From: Azolla pinnata
Lineage: Eukaryota > Streptophyta > Polypodiopsida > Salviniales > Salviniaceae
Direction of reading: 5' to 3'
Length of the DNA: 39,080 bases
Assembly (NCBI GenBank): GCA_037176905.1
Contig: JBBBWG010030309.1
Location: 1-39,080 of the forward strand
Made by a program: the position numbers and the translations under genes
In this document: one piece after another, positions 34,549-39,080 of the stretch
Layout of the letters: every line of letters begins with the position of its first letter
Position numbering within the stretch: position 1 is the first letter of the stretch
The notes under the pieces: generated by a model
Database searches by the model: none
Seen by the model: only the letters and a program-made list of their open reading frames with translations
What the model was told of the DNA's origin: nothing

Positions 34549-35621
34549 GGGTTTCCAGGATTTGCACATACAAGCAATGACTCGATTTCATCAGCTCCTC
34601 TTAACTATTTTGCCTTGCAAAAGAGTGAATGAAACTTTGGGATGAGCTTCAAGTCGCTAACACCCGTATTTCGCCATGGAACAAGAATTCATTGTATTGA
34701 AAAAAAAAAGCCTGAATTCAGTTTCCCGATCTGGAAACGTCCCCCCAAGGATTTTACTATCATGTGCGGCCTTGGATCGGCTTCTTTTGTGCTGTATTAG
34801 CATACTGTACACATTGCTTAGGACTTCCTATGTTAGGATATAATCTTCTCTTTTTTTCCTTCTGCAGTCGGTGAAGAAGAGAGTCATGAATGACTTGAAA
34901 TCTTTGGGGAATGAAGCTTGAGGGAAAGGAGGGCGTTTTTGTATCAGACATTTCCAAACCGTGGTCATACTTGGTTGGTTGTGATAGAAAGATGCAATTG
35001 CAATAGTCTCTTGTTGATGAAGCTTCTATTTGTTGAAACCTGTGGGCTGATAGCATATTATATATGTTACTACTATTCTTTTATGCTATTGAAAGATGGT
35101 TCTGGATCATCCCAGGGGGCTAACCTGGATGTGAAATTGCTCAACAGTTTCTTTGGCTATATTCCTTGAACCAAATTGGTTTTGCTAACTGTCAGTAACT
35201 GCCACTCCATGTGGATTTGTTCCAACAGTTTTTTGGAGGTGAGAAGCTGTTTTTTGGAGATGAGAAGCTGTTTTGGAGGTGAGAAGGTTTTGATTCATAT
35301 TCCTCTTTTGAGGAGCCCTTTAGCAAGTAGCTATGGCACCCAAAATCTGTGAAATCCTCTTACCCAACCACTGAAAAAAAAGATCCAACATTCTGCTCCA
35401 AGAAAATTTTCCTAAAAACTCCTTGCATTAGTCATAACTTGATCGACTCAAGCGATAATACATAATGATCCAATCTATCGTTCGAACTGCTACGCAAATC
35501 CTTTTTTATATATGGACATGTTAGCAAATATGGAATTGTATAATGTGTGTGTGTATATGCATATCCAGAAATGGGCATAGACAGTATATTGAATTTGCCC
35601 ATGTATAGAAATAGCATAATA
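34549..35621. other. 3' flank of the PHD gene
   Basis: Probably 3' untranslated sequence at first. A small in-phase-looking segment after CTGCAG at 34867 encodes SVKKRVMNDLKSLGNEA and then stops, but it cannot be joined to the last PHD exon in frame from the donors I see. Short GAGGTGAGAAG repeats occur at 35236-35286. No gene is recognised. Confidence 0.5.
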
Positions 35622-35932
35622 ATTAGGGTTTAGGGCTCTGTGAACCTGATCCTAAACCCTAATTCCTAGGATTTGGAGGTTTCTGCGGGCCTAACCCTAA
35701 GCCCTGATTCCTTGGGGCCTAAAACCCTAATCCCTAGGCTTCTGTGAACCCTAATCCTGAACCCTAAATCTTAGGATTAGGGCTATGGACTCTTAACCCT
35801 ATCCCCTAATATACTAATTCCTTGGGACTAAAACCCTATTCCCGAGGGTTTAGCGTTCTGTGGACCTAATCCCAAACCCTAATTCCAAGGTTTAGCCTAA
35901 ACCATGAAACCCTAAACCCTAACCCTAAACCG
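35622..35932. repeat. Degenerate interstitial telomere-like block
   Basis: Many AGGGTTTAGGG, CCTAAACCCTAA and CCTAATTCC motifs occur in both orientations over about 310 bases. The last part (35906-35930) reads as near-perfect AAACCCTAAACCCTAACCC. The units are not a clean head-to-tail array, so this is better described as telomere-like simple sequence than a true telomere insert. Confidence 0.8.
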
Positions 35933-36087
35933 CAAATTCTCAACTGAACAAAAAAAAAAGAAAGAAAAAATATTCTTGAAGGAAATGTGAGATAAATGTA
36001 AAAAAAGAAGAAAAACAAAGAGGACATATTACAAATTTCTTGTTTTTTTTTCTGAGAATTAAAAAAAAAGAGGGGGGGGCGAAAAGA

Positions 36088-36125
36088 CACGTGGCGCTGA
36101 CGTGGCCGGCGGCGCTGACGTGGCA
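36088..36125. promoter_or_regulatory. Cluster of three ACGTGGC motifs (G-box/ABRE-like)
   Basis: CACGTGGC is followed by two copies of GCTGACGTGGC within 38 bases. ACGTGGC is the core bound by plant bZIP factors, and TGACGT is an additional bZIP/as-1 half-site. It lies beyond the 3' end of the TMK exon and downstream of the PHD gene, with no gene start identified on either side, so its target is unclear. Confidence 0.5.
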
Positions 36126-36432
36126 TCGTCTTCTCCAAGAAGAAGAAAAACCTTGCGTTCCGCCATAGCCAGAAGCACGGTCCAAGAAATCAGAACAAGG
36201 AAAAACAAAGGGGAGAAAAGGGGAGGAAGAATGCTTTCGGATTTTCTCTGCTCCAGCAGGTTGTGGGCTAGTAGTTTAGATCTCGTTTCTTCCCCGCCTG
36301 TCTCTGAGTTTTTTTGTTGTCTGCCGATCAGCAGCATCAATCACCATATCCATTGGAATTCGCGAGCGCAGCGGCGGAGAAAGAAGAAAGAAAACCCTCG
36401 TGCCTTTCTTCCTTCTCTCTCTCTCTCTCTCT

Positions 36433-37202
36433 CTACCTCCCATCGTTGGACGTGAAGGAATCTGCAAAGCCCAGCGGCATGCTCGGGATGCTGCCATTCG
36501 TGGTGTCGAGGTCTCCGCAGTATAAGTGCGGCAAGAAACCGGAGGAGCTCTCCCTGGTGTTGGATATGGTGGTGGATGTGGTGGTGGTGGAGGTCATGGT
36601 CGTACAGATCGAGGAAGAAGAAGAGGAAGATGATGATGATGATGATGATGATGATGAAGTTCCTGTCAGATCTTCGTACGCTTGCCATTTCTTCAACGCC
36701 TGCGGCAATGTCATGTGGAGATCGATGCCGATTCCGTCGTCTCCTTCCATGTCCGCAGGTTTCCATAGCTCCACCAGGGGGAGAAGGATGTTCACCGCGT
36801 GGCTCATGTCGGGGCGCTGCCATGCCTCCCTCCTCGTGCAGTGCCCAGCCAGCTCCACCACAGCTTTCAAGCTCTGCAACGATGATGATGATGATGATGC
36901 TGATACTGATGCTGCTGGAGATGGAGATGGAGGTGGAGATGGAGATGGAGATGGAGATGGAGATGGAGATGGTGATGAGTCGTCTGCTCCCATCATCACC
37001 TCCTCCAGCAGCCATGGATCCATGGCGCTCTTCAGAAGCTCCTGCACATCGTTCTGGCTCGCGCTCATGCGCCTGAACCATGCCACCAGATGCATGTCCT
37101 CCTCCGTCTGCGTCTCGTCCAATGCTTTCCTTCCGGTGATCAGCTCCATGAGAACTACGCCGAAGCTGAACACATCCGACTTCGTCGTCACCCTCCCCGT
37201 CA
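36433..37202 (-). CDS. TMK-type leucine-rich-repeat receptor kinase, last exon (partial)
   Basis: The minus-strand acceptor GCGCAG (ending at 37203) is followed by 255 codons to the stop. The peptide starts [30 protein letters not shown], i.e. kinase subdomain IX after the activation loop. It continues with [37 protein letters not shown] and [18 protein letters not shown], and ends [12 protein letters not shown]. This order and the terminus are characteristic of TMK1-4 kinases, plasma-membrane receptors in auxin and growth signalling. The ATP-binding, catalytic and extracellular parts would lie beyond the right edge, past an intron of at least 1.87 kb; an isolated fragment cannot be excluded. 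Two low-complexity inserts are unusual: a (Ser-Pro)n plus poly-Ser stretch replacing the usual short linker before VVELAGHC, and a poly-Ser run of about 16 after [14 protein letters not shown], both encoded by microsatellites. Confidence 0.88.
36622..36658. repeat. (GAT)n microsatellite encoding poly-Ser in the TMK exon
   Basis: About nine GAT units on the plus strand are read as ATC/TCA/TCT serine codons on minus. Flanking GAA/GGA triplets extend the Ser run. Confidence 0.9.
36880..36975. repeat. (GATGAT)n and (GGAGAT)n tract encoding Ser/Pro in the TMK exon
   Basis: GAT units at 36880-36897 pass through CTGATG variants into about ten GGAGAT/GGTGAT hexamers. On the minus strand this is read as poly-Ser, Ala-Ser and alternating Ser-Pro, inserted inside the C-lobe of the kinase. 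Confidence 0.92.
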
Positions 37203-37226
37203 CTGCGCAGAAGCCGAAACCCAAAG

Positions 37227-38065
37227 AAATGGGTATTTTGTCAGTCAGCAGAGAAATCATAAACTGAATTGAATCAATCAAGAGTAGATATGTATAAAGA
37301 CAGGACACAAGTAATAAGTTGCCATGGAAGCTAAGCTACTCGCATGAGTCGGCGGAGAAATCATTCAGTCGGTTGAATCAATCAAGAGTACATGTACAAG
37401 ACAGTACACAAGTAGTAGGTTGCCATGGAAGCTAAGCTACTAGCATCAGTCAGCAGAGAAATCATTCACTCGGTTGAATCAAACAAGAGTATATGTACAA
37501 GACAGGACACAAGTATTAGGTTGCCATGGAAGCTATGCTACTAGCAACAATCAGCAGAGAAATCATTCACTCAGTTGAATCAATCGATAGTGCATGTACA
37601 AGACAGGACACAACTATTAGGTTGTCATGGAAGAAGCTAAGAGCTACTATCATCAATCAGTAGAGAAATCATTCACTCAGTTGAATCAATCAAGAGTATA
37701 TGTACAAAGACAGTACACAAGTAATAAATAATTTGCCATGGAAGCTAAGCTACTAGCATCAGTCAGCGGAGAAATCATTCACTGGGTTGAAGCAATCAGG
37801 AGTACGATGTACAAGACAGGACACAAGTATTAGGTTGCCATGGAAGGAAGCTAAGCTACTAGCATCAGTCAGCAGAGAAATCATTCACCCATTGAATCAA
37901 CTGATAGTGCATGTACAAGACAGGACACAACTATTAGGTTGCCATGGAAGAAGCTAAGCTACTATCATCAATCAGTAGACAAATCATTCACTCAGTTGAA
38001 TCAATCAAGAGTATATGTACGAGGCAGGACACAAGTATAGGTTGCCATGAAGCTAAGGTACTGCT
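37227..38065. repeat. Minisatellite, unit about 101 bp, eight units
   Basis: The GCCATGGAAGCTAAGCTACT box marks units at about 37321, 37422, 37523, 37624, 37735, 37837, 37941 and 38044. Spacings are 101, 101, 101, 111, 102, 104 and 103. Each unit also has CAGCAGAGAAATCATTCA, GTTGAATCAATCAAGAGT and TGTACAAGACAGGACACAAG. The array begins within about 30 bases of the TMK acceptor and so presumably lies in its intron. Confidence 0.95.
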
Positions 38066-38574
38066 AGGTGGTTCTACCAGTTTCAATTTCACAGATCCGA
38101 TCATTTCGGTAGCAAGACGCATATACAGCTAATGTTTTCCATTGATCCTGCAATGCTTGTGCAAGAAAGTGATTTGCCATATCTCCTTCAACCATTTGGC
38201 ATGGCCTAACTAACAGAGCCTTTTTAGCAACAGGACTGGGAGAAAGAGCCATAGGTTCTCTAATCATCTCCCAGAGCCCCCACATCCATTCTGCTACACT
38301 TTCTACAAAATTGCATAGCTCCTTCAATCACTTTAGATAGCTCCGTAGATTTTTTTTTTGTTCCTGTCACACGAGAAAGCTGCTTCCCTATACTGCGCCT
38401 CTGATCATTTCGCAAGGACTGCGAACATGCTTATCGATCGACCGAAGAAGGATGATAGGAAACAAATAATTCAAGATGTCATGTGCCGTGCTTTTGGAAG
38501 CTTGGGCATGGATCTAATTCTTCGGCGATGGAAGATGCAGAAAACAAATAATTCAAGCCATCAAGTAAGGTGGG
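38066..38574. other. Unassigned sequence between two tandem arrays
   Basis: This 0.5-kb stretch has short frames on both strands (up to 87 codons on minus) without recognisable motifs. In particular I see none of the upstream TMK kinase motifs (HRD, DFG, glycine loop), consistent with intron sequence. Confidence 0.5.
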
Positions 38575-39080
38575 GTTTGATGCTTAACAGGGGAAGAAGA
38601 GCAGACAAAGCAAAACAGTACTAAAAAGACAGGCATTGGCACCAATCGACGTATCCTTCCACAGGAACTCAAATGGTTGCTAGTGATGAAGTCTATGGAT
38701 CCTGCTAATGGGAATTATTGCACAGATACTCCAGTATGAGACTAACAACATCAAGACAAGCCATGGATTCTGCCTACTGAATCACACCTCACAGATTTGC
38801 AATCAGAAAACCTCCCACCAAATCGTTGCGGATCCATCAACTATAGAACCCCCAAACCCTACATATCCAGACATATCAAGTATGGTGCTTTGATGCTTAA
38901 CAGGGGAAGAAGAGGAGACAAAGCGAAACAGTACTTAAAAGACAGGCATTGGCACCAATCGACGAATCCTTCCACAGAAACTCAAATGGTTGCTAGTGAT
39001 GAACTCTATGGATCCTGCTAATGGGAATCATTACACAGATACTCCAGTATGAGACTAACAACATCAAGACAAGCCATGGA
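38575..39080. repeat. Direct repeat with 313-bp period, running off the window
   Basis: TTTGATGCTTAACAGGGGAAG starts near 38577 and again near 38890. About 190 bases then match closely in both copies (GCATTGGCACCAATCGACG, CTCAAATGGTTGCTAGTGATG, ACTAACAACATCAAGACAAGC). The second copy is cut by the window edge, so more units may follow. Confidence 0.92.

Noticed and set aside
34868..34920. Extra 3' exon for the PHD gene (SVKKRVMNDLKSLGNEA)
   Set aside because: No donor in the last PHD exon joins it in frame, and the family's conserved end is already reached at 34548.
36314..37267. 317-codon plus frame opposite the TMK exon
   Set aside because: It is the antisense shadow of the kinase exon; the minus strand carries the conserved kinase motifs.

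Overview
This is a plant nuclear window, almost certainly from a flowering plant. Genes are split by GT-AG introns, low-complexity TTC, GA and GAT tracts are frequent, Arabidopsis-type TTTAGGG-like motifs occur, and the families include a two-domain GTP cyclohydrolase I, a TMK receptor kinase and a plant CCCH zinc-finger protein. I cannot name the species. Gene models were assembled by hand from open frames, splice-site consensus and codon phase, so exon edges are predictions.

Layout. (1) 1-433, minus: the first exon of a probable linker histone H1 with TATA box, ACGTCA hexamer and telo-box leader; the rest lies off the left edge. (2) 434-5230: about 4.8 kb without a convincing gene, becoming AT-rich. 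(3) 5242-8895, plus: six-exon CCCH zinc-finger gene with four fingers and an upstream ORF overlapping its start codon. (4) 8896-12302: convergent spacer. (5) 12303-15509, minus: two-exon GTP cyclohydrolase I with an enlarged repeat-bearing loop. (6) 15510-18782: divergent spacer with a five-copy dispersed repeat, a possible SINE head and a strong hairpin. (7) 18783-26305, plus: twelve-exon ARM-repeat gene resembling TELO2-interacting protein 2. (8) 26306-27842: spacer with a 58-bp tandem repeat. (9) 27843-34548, plus: fourteen-exon PHD-finger and Tudor-like nuclear protein with a 32-nt first coding exon and a GC-AG intron. (10) 34549-36432: spacer with a degenerate telomere-like block and a G-box/ABRE-like cluster. 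(11) 36433-37202, minus: last exon of a TMK-type receptor kinase whose presumed intron contains a roughly 101-bp minisatellite of eight units, followed by a 313-bp direct repeat running to the window edge.

The genes do not form a pathway; they are ordinary single-gene plant loci for chromatin (H1, PHD protein), nucleic-acid binding (CCCH), folate synthesis (GTP cyclohydrolase I), PIKK-chaperone-like function (TTI2-like) and auxin or growth signalling (TMK). I found no defence cluster, CRISPR array, intact transposon or other clear new system. The most notable points are lineage-specific: the overlapping uORF, the four-finger CCCH protein, the GTP cyclohydrolase loop repeat, microsatellite-encoded tracts inside conserved proteins, and tandem arrays in the TMK intron.
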